Numbered from the stretch's first letter, positions 16,949 to 25,375 are shown. The stretch: DNA of 64,000 nt from Fibrella forsythiae (GCF_017353175.1 NZ_JAFMYW010000003.1:434001-498000), one strand, 5' to 3'. A program made the numbers and translations. The notes: generated from the sequence alone by a model not told the origin.

Positions 16949-18352
16949 ATGATCCACCTCCTTCTCTTTCTTTCCCTACTCCTTCCCTCTGCTGAAAAAT
17001 CTGCGCCTCCGGCTTGGGTAAAACTGGTAGGGGCACGCACTGCACCAGCGAAAAAAACGGTGTTTTCTACGGCTACCTATGGTGCCGTTGCGGATGGGAA
17101 AACGCTCACGACGAAAGCCATTCAGCAGACAATTGACGCCTGCGCGGCGAAGGGTGGCGGCGTGGTGACGTTCAAGCCGGGGCAATACCTGACGGGATCG
17201 CTGTTCCTGAAAAAAGGCGTAACCCTGCATCTCGACAAAGGTGTTGAACTGCTTGGTAGCCAATCGCTGGCCGATTATCCGGAGATCGATACACGGGTGG
17301 CGGGAATCGAAATGCGCTGGCCGGCGGCGCTGATCAACATCATCGACCAAAATAACGTGGCGGTCACCGGCACCGGCATTGTCAACGCGCAGGGGAAACC
17401 GTTCTGGGATAGCTACTGGGCCTTGCGAAAAGACTACGAAGCCAAAGGCCTGCGCTGGATCGTAGATTACGACGCTAAACGGCCCCGCACGCTGCTCGTT
17501 TCCGGCTCGTCGGATGTGACACTCAAAGGCATTACGCTCCAGCAGGCCGGTTTCTGGACCGTCCATATCCTCTACTCCAACCACGTCACGGCCGATGGAC
17601 TGATAATCCGCAACAACATCGGCGGGCACGGCCCCAGCACCGACGGCATCGATATCGACTCATCGACCTACATCCTGGTGCAAAACTGTGATATTGACTG
17701 CAATGACGATAATTTCTGCCTCAAAGCTGGTCGCGACCGGGACGGCCTGCGCGTGAATCGCCCAACCGAATATGTGCTTATTCAGAACTGCGTATCCGGT
17801 GCCGGTGGTGGGCTGATTACGTTTGGCAGCGAAACATCGGGCGGTATAAACCACGTGATGGCCCGCAACCTGACCGCCAAAGGTACCGGCGTGGGTATTC
17901 GCCTAAAGTCGGCCATGACGCGGGGCGGCACCGTATCGGATATTTACATGGAAAACATTACGATGGAAGATGTGGGTGTGCCGGTGGAAGTAACCATGAA
18001 CTGGAATCCCAGCTACAGCTACTCGACCTTGCCCGCTGGCTACACCGAAGCGACCTTACCGCCCCACTGGAAGGCGATGCTGGCCAAAGTGGAACCCGCT
18101 GAACGGGGTATTCCGCACTTCAAAGACGTGCACATTTCCGGGTTGAACGTCACCGGTGCTAAACGCGGCATCATGGCGGCGGGCCTCGCCAATTCCCTGC
18201 TCGAAAACTTCACGTTTACTGACGTAACTATTGCCGCCAACACCGCTGGCCAGATCGACTACGCCAAAAACTGGACGGTGAAAAACCTGCAAATCACCGC
18301 CCAGGACAGCAAACCTATCGTGGTCAAAAACAGCGACGGGCTGCGCTTGTAG
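16949..18352 (+). CDS. Polygalacturonase-like glycoside hydrolase, GH28 family
   Basis: Secreted right-handed beta-helix enzyme (467 aa) hydrolysing galacturonan or rhamnogalacturonan. A short signal peptide (LLLFLSLLLPS) precedes the GH28 core: the S-TDG segment at 230-233 with D235, the catalytic DD at 253-254, and RLK at 318-320. The usual GHG is replaced by a GAGGGLITFGSE segment, as in many exo-acting bacterial GH28s. It completes the backbone-degrading set with PL11, GH105 and GH106. The stop TAG continues straight into GTACGTC, the same stop-motif junction as at 8116 and 50499. Confidence 0.92.
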   Translation: MIHLLLFLSLLLPSAEKSAPPAWVKLVGARTAPAKKTVFSTATYGAVADGKTLTTKAIQQTIDACAAKGGGVVTFKPGQYLTGSLFLKKGVTLHLDKGVELLGSQSLADYPEIDTRVAGIEMRWPAALINIIDQNNVAVTGTGIVNAQGKPFWDSYWALRKDYEAKGLRWIVDYDAKRPRTLLVSGSSDVTLKGITLQQAGFWTVHILYSNHVTADGLIIRNNIGGHGPSTDGIDIDSSTYILVQNCDIDCNDDNFCLKAGRDRDGLRVNRPTEYVLIQNCVSGAGGGLITFGSETSGGINHVMARNLTAKGTGVGIRLKSAMTRGGTVSDIYMENITMEDVGVPVEVTMNWNPSYSYSTLPAGYTEATLPPHWKAMLAKVEPAERGIPHFKDVHISGLNVTGAKRGIMAAGLANSLLENFTFTDVTIAANTAGQIDYAKNWTVKNLQITAQDSKPIVVKNSDGLRL

Positions 18353-18376
18353 GTACGTCTGATGCTTGATAAAAAA

Positions 18377-18415
18377 CGAGGTACGTTGCCGCTATATATG
18401 GAGCAACGTACCTCG
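18377..18415. terminator. Hairpin made of two opposed GGTACGTT motifs
   Basis: CGAGGTACGTTGC (18377-18389) pairs perfectly with GCAACGTACCTCG (18403-18415). Lies between the GH28 stop and the convergent flavoprotein gene, so probably a bidirectional terminator. A second stem, TTGCTTCGCG (18418-18427) with CGCGAAGCAA (18442-18451), follows. Confidence 0.6.
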
Positions 18416-18417
18416 AT

Positions 18418-18451
18418 TTGCTTCGCGGCGGCAACGCACAGCGCGAAGCAA
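18418..18451. repeat. Intergenic repeat, GCGCGAAGC family
   Basis: TTGCTTCGCG pairs with CGCGAAGCAA; same core as the repeats at 3300, 11175, 13171 and 38030. Confidence 0.5.
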
Positions 18452-18466
18452 CGCAGAACCTACGCA

Positions 18467-19402
18467 TCATCGTACTGCCAGCTGAAGCCGTTGTTGCAGG
18501 TCTTCGGTAATCAGCTCCCGATTGATCCACGCGGCGGCCTTAGAGCCATTGGCGATTGCGATCCCTACCTGTCGGAAAGGATTGGTGGTGTCTCCAGCGG
18601 CGAACAGGCCAGGTACGTTGGTTTCCCCGAATTCGGTCGCCTGAATCAAGTTGTTTTTGGTCATGGCGCAGCCTAGCTGACTGGCGATGTCGGTATGGTG
18701 TTGAAAGGGAACACGGGCAAAAATAGCTGTCGGATGCGCCCGTGTTCCGTCTGTAAAACGCAAGGCCGTGAGCTGGCCCGCATTGTGTTCGAGGGCGGCA
18801 ACGGGCGTTTCTACAATTGGGATATGCAACTGCTCCATCGTTTGCCGTTGCGCCTCGGTCAGCGTGGATGAGCCGTTGGTGTACAAGGTGAGTTTACCTG
18901 TCCAGTGTTGAATCAATGTGGCCAGTTCGTAACCCGTTTCGCCATTTGCCAGTACACCCAGCGGCTGACTATGCACTTCATATCCGTGGCAGTACGGGCA
19001 GTGCAGCACCGATATGCCCCAGCACTCGGCGAAGCCTGTTAGGTCGGGCATGATATCGGCAATGCCTGTTGTCAGTAAGAGCTTCCGGGCAGAAACTGAT
19101 GCGCCACCAGCCGTTGTAACGGTAAACCCGTTGCGGACTTGTGTGGCCGAAATAGCTGTATCGGCCCAAAATTCTACCGTCGGGTAGTGGCTCACCTGCT
19201 CACGGGCAATGGCCGAAATCGCCGCTGGTGTTTCTCCGTCGCGGGTCAGAAAGCCATGCGAGTGGGGCGTTTGCTGGTTGCAGGGCTTACCCGCATCGAT
19301 CACTAGTACCCGTCGAAGAGAACGGCCAAGTAGCATGGCTGCGCTCAGCCCGGCATTGCTGCCGCCAATAATCAGTACGTCGTATGCTTGTTCGTTGGCC
19401 AT
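18467..19402 (-). CDS. Thioredoxin-reductase-like NAD(P)/FAD-dependent oxidoreductase
   Basis: Cytoplasmic flavoprotein (311 aa) resembling thioredoxin reductase. The FAD motif VLIIGGSNAGLSAA is at 9-22, the redox-active CPYC at 135-138, and the C-terminal FAD motif GLFAAGDTTNPFRQVG is near 270. The Cys pair suggests dithiol/disulfide chemistry, but no thioredoxin gene is adjacent, so the partner is unknown. The ATG at 19402 (MANEQAYDVL) is chosen because the upstream ATGs (19429, 19444) overlap a perfect TGCAAC-TAT-GTTGCA palindrome that looks like an operator. Confidence 0.88.
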   Translation of the reverse strand: MANEQAYDVLIIGGSNAGLSAAMLLGRSLRRVLVIDAGKPCNQQTPHSHGFLTRDGETPAAISAIAREQVSHYPTVEFWADTAISATQVRNGFTVTTAGGASVSARKLLLTTGIADIMPDLTGFAECWGISVLHCPYCHGYEVHSQPLGVLANGETGYELATLIQHWTGKLTLYTNGSSTLTEAQRQTMEQLHIPIVETPVAALEHNAGQLTALRFTDGTRAHPTAIFARVPFQHHTDIASQLGCAMTKNNLIQATEFGETNVPGLFAAGDTTNPFRQVGIAIANGSKAAAWINRELITEDLQQRLQLAVR

Positions 19403-19428
19403 GTTATCTGCGCGTGGATTGGTTATCA

Positions 19429-19443
19429 TGCAACTATGTTGCA
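19429..19443. promoter_or_regulatory. Candidate operator TGCAAC-N3-GTTGCA
   Basis: Perfect 15-bp dyad just upstream of the flavoprotein start, with a second copy of the same dyad (TTGCAAC-AAC-GTTGCAA) at 19490-19506, 62 bp away centre to centre. Two spaced copies before one gene suggest a dimeric repressor site. The regulator is not identifiable here. Confidence 0.45.
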
Positions 19444-19477
19444 AAGAGAGTACTATTATTGATTTCTCGCAAGCAAA

Positions 19478-19518
19478 AGCCTTAATTTATTGCAACAACG
19501 TTGCAATAAATTAAGGCT
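19478..19518. terminator. Perfect 19-bp stem with 3-nt loop; contains second TTGCAAC dyad
   Basis: 19478-19496 pairs exactly with 19500-19518. It lies between the stop of the GH65-like gene and the start of the flavoprotein gene, both on the minus strand. It could terminate the former; the embedded TTGCAAC-N3-GTTGCAA also matches the operator at 19429-19443. Confidence 0.6.
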
Positions 19519-19572
19519 CATCAACTGCCTAGCTCTTTTCTAGATACGTTTCTGATCCTGCCCGCTTCGTAT

Positions 19573-21723
19573 CTACGGCATTTTTGCCAGGTTTTCCCAG
19601 CGCACTACCCATTTGCCATTCTTCGGGAAACCGGGCGACAACGTACCTGGCCCGTTATCCCAGCCAGCACACATCATGGCAACGGCCGTAAGCAGGCCTC
19701 CATTACCGGGCAGGTAAATGCGGAGGTTGTTGCGCTGGTAGTTGTGGCCGTTGTGCAGGAACGTGTTTTTGGTCACCGGCATCAGCAGGGCGTCGATGGC
19801 TTTGTCGGGTTTGCCGAGGCGGGCGGCCGTCATGGCTACGAGCGGGTAATCCCAACCCCAGGTGCTTTCCCAATTCCAGACGGTCATGATCTTGTCGAAA
19901 GTCCGGTTCATCGTGGGTACGTCGAGCGAGGGCGTTTTAGGCATGTAGCCATAAGCTCCCAACACCGCCGGGTGATCGGTCATGAACTCGGGATTGGTGT
20001 ACGAATCGGGCGCACTTTCGGCGGCAAGATACAGGCCATCCTGCGCGGGGAACGGCGATAGTCCAGCCAGTACTTTATCCCATTCAGCGTTGCGGGGCAT
20101 GCCGAGGCGTTCACGCCATTGCTGGGCAGTAGTCAGGCCCCACCACCAGTAGGCCAGTTCGAACGGCGGGTTATAGGTGCTGGCGTACTTGAAGCGTTCC
20201 TGCGCCGGAATCATGCCTTTACCCAGAATGTATTTGCCTTTCTGCGGATCGAGCCAGGCGTAGGACGCCATAAAATCGGCGGTGGCGAAGACGAGGTCTT
20301 TGTAGGCGTTCAGCGTTTTCTGGTCGTGGCGATTACGATAGCTGAGTTCGGCAAAGTAAATAAAGTGTGGCTGCTGCCAGATCAAGAACGGGCCAATCGG
20401 CGACGGGCTTTCGTTGCCAACCTCATCGACCATCTTCTGCCAGCGAACGCCGTTGAAGCCCTGCCGCTGGGCCAGATCGGCGGCACCGGGACGCGCTACG
20501 TTGTACCAGCCCAGGCTTTTTTCGAGCAACGCGGGACGGTTCCATAGGGGAAAATGGGCCGCGTGCCACCAGTGCATTTCGAGGTGCGGTTTGCCGTACC
20601 AACTGTTGTAGGTCAGGCCGGTTTCCTGCGGCGGAATAGAGCCCGAGCATTGAATTTTGGTCAGGTACTGCGACAGCACGATCCGCCGCTCCAGTTCCTT
20701 CGCCCGTGGGTCGGTACTGCCCGACAAGTCAACGGCTCCACCCGTTGTCCAGAACGAGTACCAGTGGGTCTGGTTGGCCTGCTGAGTGGTAGCAAAAGTG
20801 GCTTGACCTGTTTTTGCTGGCGTTGGGCCTGACGTAAACCGACAGGTGAATGAAAATGTGGTAGCTGATTTATCAGGAGTTAGCGCAAACTCGTGCGCTT
20901 TCACTTCCCGTACGGTGGCCTTTCCTATCCAGGCGAGGGCGGCGGTGTAGCGGGTCGTATCGAGCTGGCGTTCCATCACCACGGCGTTGGCAGTCGTTGG
21001 CCGCAGGCGGGTGGTGTGGCGGGTGGGCTTGCTGAAATCTGGAATGCCTTCCCAGTCAGTAGCGCCGTATGGGAACCGCAGCGTAACCTGTAACTGGCCG
21101 GTCGAAACCAGCGGGGAACGTACCTGAACGGCCACCATATCCTGCGAAGGATGGCAGATCGTCACCACATCGACGGGCTGGTTATCGACCTCGAAATGGC
21201 TTCTGATTTCGCCTTTCCATAAATCAAGCGTCTGCCGGATGCTTCGTAGGTCGGTCATTTTCACAGCCGAGCCATCCGCTTTTTTCAGGTCGAAGCCGAT
21301 CATGCCCAGGTGGAGCCGGTGCGGATTTTCGCGGAAATAGTTCGAGACTGCTTCCTGCCGCCCCGCGCCTTTGATGGAGAACGTGTACGGTACCTTTCGC
21401 CCATGCTGATCAATGGTGTTATACACTTCACTCAGCTTATAATTGGCAGGATTGGGTACCGCATGCCAACCCCATTGCGACTGCGTACCGAGCGGAACGG
21501 CGTCTTTGTAATAATCCGGAAACGTTTGCAGGCCCGTTGCATCAACCGTAAACGCGAACTCACCATTACCAACGGATACTGAGCCAAGTGTATCGAACCG
21601 GGTATTGATCACGTCATGGCGGGAAACCAGCGATTTTCGGTCAATTTTAAGAGGCGGCCCCGTCTGTGCAACGGTGAAGCTGGCGATGGCGAGCAGGAAA
21701 ACAAGTGAGGAGAAAAAACGCAT
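19573..21723 (-). CDS. Secreted (alpha/alpha)6-barrel glycoside hydrolase, GH65-like (uncertain family)
   Basis: Exported protein (716 aa) with a signal peptide MRFFSSLVFLLAIASFTVAQ starting at the ATG at 21723; longer in-frame starts run into the upstream terminator. It has an N-terminal beta-sandwich (VGNGEFAFTVDATGLQTFP) and a helical barrel whose motifs HLEMHWWH (Glu382, candidate general acid), GARW-like FNGVRWQKM and SPIGPFLIWQQPH recall six-hairpin glycosidases related to GH65. Substrate cannot be assigned. It follows the GntR regulator gene on the same strand but is separated by a terminator. Confidence 0.65.
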   Translation of the reverse strand: MRFFSSLVFLLAIASFTVAQTGPPLKIDRKSLVSRHDVINTRFDTLGSVSVGNGEFAFTVDATGLQTFPDYYKDAVPLGTQSQWGWHAVPNPANYKLSEVYNTIDQHGRKVPYTFSIKGAGRQEAVSNYFRENPHRLHLGMIGFDLKKADGSAVKMTDLRSIRQTLDLWKGEIRSHFEVDNQPVDVVTICHPSQDMVAVQVRSPLVSTGQLQVTLRFPYGATDWEGIPDFSKPTRHTTRLRPTTANAVVMERQLDTTRYTAALAWIGKATVREVKAHEFALTPDKSATTFSFTCRFTSGPTPAKTGQATFATTQQANQTHWYSFWTTGGAVDLSGSTDPRAKELERRIVLSQYLTKIQCSGSIPPQETGLTYNSWYGKPHLEMHWWHAAHFPLWNRPALLEKSLGWYNVARPGAADLAQRQGFNGVRWQKMVDEVGNESPSPIGPFLIWQQPHFIYFAELSYRNRHDQKTLNAYKDLVFATADFMASYAWLDPQKGKYILGKGMIPAQERFKYASTYNPPFELAYWWWGLTTAQQWRERLGMPRNAEWDKVLAGLSPFPAQDGLYLAAESAPDSYTNPEFMTDHPAVLGAYGYMPKTPSLDVPTMNRTFDKIMTVWNWESTWGWDYPLVAMTAARLGKPDKAIDALLMPVTKNTFLHNGHNYQRNNLRIYLPGNGGLLTAVAMMCAGWDNGPGTLSPGFPKNGKWVVRWENLAKMP

Positions 21724-21779
21724 GAGTAGCAGAGAAGGAAGTAGTCTGAATTTGGCCGAAGCGGCACTAACGCACAAAA

Positions 21780-21809
21780 AGAAGTCCATCAGAAACCTAA
21801 TGGACTTCT
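21780..21809 (-). terminator. Intrinsic terminator of the GntR gene
   Basis: AGAAGTCCAT and ATGGACTTCT form a 10-bp stem; on the minus strand it is followed by TTTTTGTG. It lies 50 bp past the regulator stop and 57 bp before the next start. Confidence 0.7.
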
Positions 21810-21858
21810 CGATTTTCATGAGAATAAAAGCTTACTGAAAAAAGGGGGACGTACCTGG

Positions 21859-22953
21859 CTACAAGGATCCACGCCGGATCATGTAGAATGGGTTTTTAAC
21901 CTTTATGTGTTTATTGTCGAGTAGCAATGAGGCGGTAGTGTAGCCCATGGCTTCGAAATTGGTACTCACCACGGTGATGTCCAGCAGTTCTTTCAGGGTG
22001 GTATCGTTGAAGGAGATCATCCCGATTTCGCGACCCAGCTGAAAATTCGTTTGCCGCACTTTTTTGACCAGTTCCGACAGGTCCATTTCTTCAACTACAA
22101 CATAGGCGGTACCGGCCTGGAGGTGCTCATTCAGGGCATTTTCCTTGATAGCAAACTCTTTATCAGCGTTGATGCAGAACGATCTGAAACCGCGCGCAAT
22201 CTCGACCGGATAATTGCCGTCGCTGGGTAAAACCAATACCATCCTGTCATACTTTGTCAACAGATCCTGTGCCGTTTCCAGCGCTTCCCGAATATCTTTA
22301 TCAAAATTCTGGTGAACGCTCAGGATGTTGCCGGGCAGTTCAGGTACGTCCTTATCGAGTAACACCAGCTGGTTTGCCGGAATCGATTCAAGTACCTTCA
22401 TGTAATTGGCTTTATCGAGGTCCTGCGTGAAATGCGGCATTACCACGTAGTAGTTGTACTTGCCGAGGTTCTCTTCTATGATCTCCTGGAAATGCTGGGC
22501 GCTGTAATGATGAATCTGAAGATCTACGTTTGCCCGATCGCCCAGGGCTTTCAGAAAGGCGTAGTAGATGATCTTCTTATATGAACTGAGCTTGTTGAAT
22601 ACCAGTAGAATTTTCAACTTCAGCGCGTCGTTAGCCTGCACGTAATACCCTTTCCCCTGCACAGATGTGATGTAGCCGCGTTCACGGAGCTCGCGGTACG
22701 CTTTCTCGACGGTATCGCGCGCCAGATAATATTCAATGCTTAGTTCGCTGATAGACGGTAGCTGCTCACCTTTCCGCAAAACGCCCCGGCCAATATCGGT
22801 AATGATCGACTGAACAATCTGCTTGTATTTGGGCGTCTTGTCTTTTGGGTTGAACTGAAGCTGATAGATCGGTATAGACGTACCTGGATATACATCGATG
22901 AAGTCATACGACTGGCGGCGATGACGTGGCTCGATGGCTTGTCTCTGTAACAT
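21859..22953 (-). CDS. GntR-family transcriptional regulator with periplasmic-binding-like sensor domain
   Basis: DNA-binding regulator (364 aa). The winged helix spans about 41-106 (PKYKQIVQSIITDIGRGV, then the recognition helix region LARDTVEKAYREL and wing GYITSVQGKGYYV). Residues ~110-364 resemble a LacI-type sugar-binding domain (two Rossmann-like lobes, YNYYVVMPHF, VLVLPSDG, IGMISFNDTTLKELL). Such regulators sense sugars and control nearby glycan genes in Bacteroidota. The ATG at 22953 is preferred; a longer start at 23058 would place 35 atypical residues before the domain. Likely target: the flanking pectin locus (inference). Confidence 0.88.
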   Translation of the reverse strand: MLQRQAIEPRHRRQSYDFIDVYPGTSIPIYQLQFNPKDKTPKYKQIVQSIITDIGRGVLRKGEQLPSISELSIEYYLARDTVEKAYRELRERGYITSVQGKGYYVQANDALKLKILLVFNKLSSYKKIIYYAFLKALGDRANVDLQIHHYSAQHFQEIIEENLGKYNYYVVMPHFTQDLDKANYMKVLESIPANQLVLLDKDVPELPGNILSVHQNFDKDIREALETAQDLLTKYDRMVLVLPSDGNYPVEIARGFRSFCINADKEFAIKENALNEHLQAGTAYVVVEEMDLSELVKKVRQTNFQLGREIGMISFNDTTLKELLDITVVSTNFEAMGYTTASLLLDNKHIKVKNPFYMIRRGSL

Positions 22954-23080
22954 AGCTAGTAGAATAGATACATTGAAGCAATGATAAGAAGCTAGAATTG
23001 TACCAAACCAAGGGGTTGAGTGGTAGGTTAATTTTCGTCTGTATTTAGACAGAACCAAGAAAATATCTGATTTTATTTAT

Positions 23081-23104
23081 GCAAACGTTACCGGGAACGT
23101 TGCC
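23081..23104. promoter_or_regulatory. Candidate operator upstream of the GntR gene
   Basis: GCAAACGTTA and GGAACGTTGC form an imperfect inverted repeat carrying two AACGTT cores, about 130 bp upstream of the regulator start. The half-site GCAAACGTT is like operators of sugar-sensing LacI/GntR regulators. May be autoregulatory or act on the divergent gene. Confidence 0.35.
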
Positions 23105-23188
23105 AGTGTATTCCTCTCCCTGCCGGTATTTCAGAATTGACCCAACATCCGCGTAAAAAGCAGCGAATGGGTATTCCCGGCATTATGG

Positions 23189-23196
23189 TATTTTTG
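23189..23196 (+). promoter_or_regulatory. -7 promoter element TATTTTTG
   Basis: Matches TAnnTTTG and ends 23 bp before the ATG at 23220. The -33 region is weak. Probable promoter for the surface-sugar cluster. Confidence 0.45.
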
Positions 23197-23219
23197 CAGG
23201 CCCTTAAGCGGGTGCTTCT

Positions 23220-24104
23220 ATGCTCGAAACTTTTTTCAACGCCGCTTCGCATCAGGCTGGTCTTCTCATCGATACACTACTATCGGTGTTGAAAGTGCTG
23301 ATCAAGTCTCGCTTCTCGGTAGAAATTCCTCAACCTCAGCGGTCTGCCTGTTCTATTCTGGGCAATGGTCCGTCGCTTCGCCAATCGCTTGATGCTGATC
23401 TGGCATTCATTCGCGAAACGGAGGTAATCTGCGTGAATAACTTCGCCTCCTCACCCGAATATGCGCAGTTGCAACCCATGAATTACGCCCTGCTCGACCC
23501 CGCTTTCTTCCTATACCATGAGCAGAATAACGAGCGGAAAGACGTGGAGAAAACGATTCGCTGCCTGATCAACCTTACCGTCTGGCCTATGAATCTGTTC
23601 GTACCGCAATCGGCGCGGGGAAGCTACCTGGTGAATCAACTGCACGGCAAACACCCGAATGTCAGGGTCGTTTATTTTAACTACACGGTGGTGCGGGGCT
23701 ACAACTGGTTTCGGTTCTTCATTTTCCGGAAGGGGTGGGGCATGCCGCAGTCGCAGAATATTCTGGCGGCCTCGCTGTATCTGGCCATTACCCGCCGGTT
23801 CAGGGAGGTGTACCTTTTCGGAGCCGATCATTCGTGGCACGAAGAGATCCGAATTTCTGACGGAAATGAGTTGCTCATGAAACAGGAGCATTTCTACGAT
23901 AAGCCTGGCACGGTGGCCTATATTCCGGTCTACGACGTAGTGAAGAAAGAAACGTCGCGGATGTCGGCGCAATTTGCCTCGCTGTCGAAAGCGTTTTACA
24001 GTTACGAAGTCCTGCGCGACTACGCCGCTTCGCTGAACGTTCAGGTCCTGAACGCCAGCGCGAAAAGCTACGTTGATGCGTTTAAACGAGTTAAATTAAG
24101 GTGA
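23220..24104 (+). CDS. Putative GT42-like glycosyltransferase (candidate nonulosonate transferase)
   Basis: Protein of 294 aa without a firm family match by eye. After a hydrophobic N-terminal helix (about 12-30) it shows SILGNGPSL (GNGPSL at 48-53), CVNNF (71-75), DPAFF (93-97), VRVVYFN and VYLFGADHSWHEE (197-209). The order and spacing recall GT42 sialyltransferases such as CstII (GNGPSL, CNQF, YLSGIDFY). It starts the segment that encodes complete CMP-pseudaminic acid synthesis, so a role in transferring that sugar to a glycan is plausible. An MptE/DUF115-like protein is the alternative. Function is inferred, not shown. Confidence 0.55.
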   Translation: MLETFFNAASHQAGLLIDTLLSVLKVLIKSRFSVEIPQPQRSACSILGNGPSLRQSLDADLAFIRETEVICVNNFASSPEYAQLQPMNYALLDPAFFLYHEQNNERKDVEKTIRCLINLTVWPMNLFVPQSARGSYLVNQLHGKHPNVRVVYFNYTVVRGYNWFRFFIFRKGWGMPQSQNILAASLYLAITRRFREVYLFGADHSWHEEIRISDGNELLMKQEHFYDKPGTVAYIPVYDVVKKETSRMSAQFASLSKAFYSYEVLRDYAASLNVQVLNASAKSYVDAFKRVKLR

Positions 24105-24200
24105 GAGTTAAGAATTAAGAATTAAGAATTAAGAGTTGCTCCGCTTAGCAACGTACCTGAGCAGAGCAACTCTTAATTCTTAATTCTTAATTCTTAACTC
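24105..24200. repeat. Perfect 37-bp inverted repeat with tandem-repeat arms
   Basis: 24105-24141 and 24164-24200 are exact reverse complements; each arm carries three tandem 8-bp units (AATTAAGA). The 22-nt loop contains AACGTACCTG. It begins at the stop codon of the upstream gene and ends 14 bp before the pseB start. Confidence 0.9.
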
Positions 24201-24214
24201 TTAATTCTCCTCCC

Positions 24215-25231
24215 ATGCTTGATCTATCAAATAAATCCATTCTCATTACCGGCGGTACTGGCTCGTTTGGCAAGAAGTTCGTCGAAATAGTGTTAAAGCG
24301 TCATCCCGAAATCAAACGGCTGGTGGTGTACTCGCGCGACGAGCTGAAGCAGTTCGAAATGAGCCAGACGTTTTCGACCAGCCAATACAAAGCCATGCGC
24401 TATTTTATCGGCGATGTGCGCGATGGCGAACGGCTGAAACGGGCCTGCGAAGGTATCGATATCATCGTTCACGCCGCCGCGCTGAAGCAGGTGCCCGCCG
24501 CTGAATATAACCCGATGGAATGCATCAAGACCAACGTCTTTGGTGCCGAAAACGTGATCAATGCGGCCCTCGACAACGGCGTGCAACGCGTAGTGGCCCT
24601 CTCGACGGATAAAGCCGCCGCGCCGATCAACCTCTACGGAGCCACTAAACTCTGTTCGGATAAGCTCTTCGTAGCCGCCAACAACATGAAGGGCGCACGC
24701 GATCTGACTTTCTCGGTGGTTCGCTACGGTAACGTAATTGGCTCGCGCGGATCGGTGGTGCCGTTCTTCCTGGAAAAACGCAAAGAAGGCGTATTGCCCA
24801 TCACGCATAACGACATGACGCGCTTCAACATCTCACTGGAGGATGGCGTTGAGATGGTGCTGTATGCGCTGGAACACGCCTGGGGCGGCGAAATCTACGT
24901 GCCCAAGATTCCGTCGTATCGGATCACTGACGTGGCTACGGCCATTGGCCCCAACTGCGAGCAGGTGCTGGTAGGTGTTCGTCCCGGCGAGAAGCTCCAT
25001 GAAGAGATGATCACCGAAACCGATTCGCTGAATACCGTTGAAACCGCCCGCTATTACGTGATCACGCCTTCAACGCCTACCTGGAATGTCGACGACTACC
25101 TGGAAGCGTTCAATGGTAACCGCGTGGCCGAGGGTTTCAAATACAATTCAGGAACCAACGATGAATGGCTCACCGTTGACCAGCTCCGCGAGCAGATCCG
25201 CAACCACGTCGACCCTTCGTTTGCCGTGTAG
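24215..25231 (+). CDS. pseB: UDP-GlcNAc 4,6-dehydratase (inverting)
   Basis: First enzyme of CMP-pseudaminic acid synthesis: C4,C6 dehydration with C5 inversion of UDP-GlcNAc. The 338-aa SDR protein has ITGGTGSFGK (11-20), TDKA at 131-134, and the active-site YGATK with Tyr141 and Lys145; the numbering coincides with that of Helicobacter FlaA1/PseB. EMITETDSLNTVE near the C-terminus is also conserved. The dedicated PseC gene follows after 144 bp of repeat-like DNA. The hairpin directly upstream may affect its translation. Confidence 0.95.
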   Translation: MLDLSNKSILITGGTGSFGKKFVEIVLKRHPEIKRLVVYSRDELKQFEMSQTFSTSQYKAMRYFIGDVRDGERLKRACEGIDIIVHAAALKQVPAAEYNPMECIKTNVFGAENVINAALDNGVQRVVALSTDKAAAPINLYGATKLCSDKLFVAANNMKGARDLTFSVVRYGNVIGSRGSVVPFFLEKRKEGVLPITHNDMTRFNISLEDGVEMVLYALEHAWGGEIYVPKIPSYRITDVATAIGPNCEQVLVGVRPGEKLHEEMITETDSLNTVETARYYVITPSTPTWNVDDYLEAFNGNRVAEGFKYNSGTNDEWLTVDQLREQIRNHVDPSFAV

Positions 25232-25239
25232 AATAGCGC

Positions 25240-25370
25240 ACAGATTTAAGAGATCGAACGGATTTACGCGGAGTGTTGGATTTAAATGGAGTGGCTCTGC
25301 CTCCGTCTATATATTCGCTTAAATCCAAAATCAGCGTGAATCCTTTTAAATCCTTCTAATCCGCGTACCA
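25240..25370. repeat. Imperfect inverted repeat built of GGATTTAA-like units
   Basis: The left part (AGATTTAAGAG, GGATTTACGCGGAG, TTGGATTTAA) is mirrored by the right part (TTAAATCCAAAA, GTGAATCC, TTTAAATCC, AATCCGCG). It fills the gap between pseB and pseC. Confidence 0.6.
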
Positions 25371-25375
25371 TTTGT

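Noticed and set aside
24105-24200. Possible CRISPR-like repeats
   Set aside because: Direct units are 8 bp, contiguous, without spacers, and mirrored by the second arm; no cas genes.
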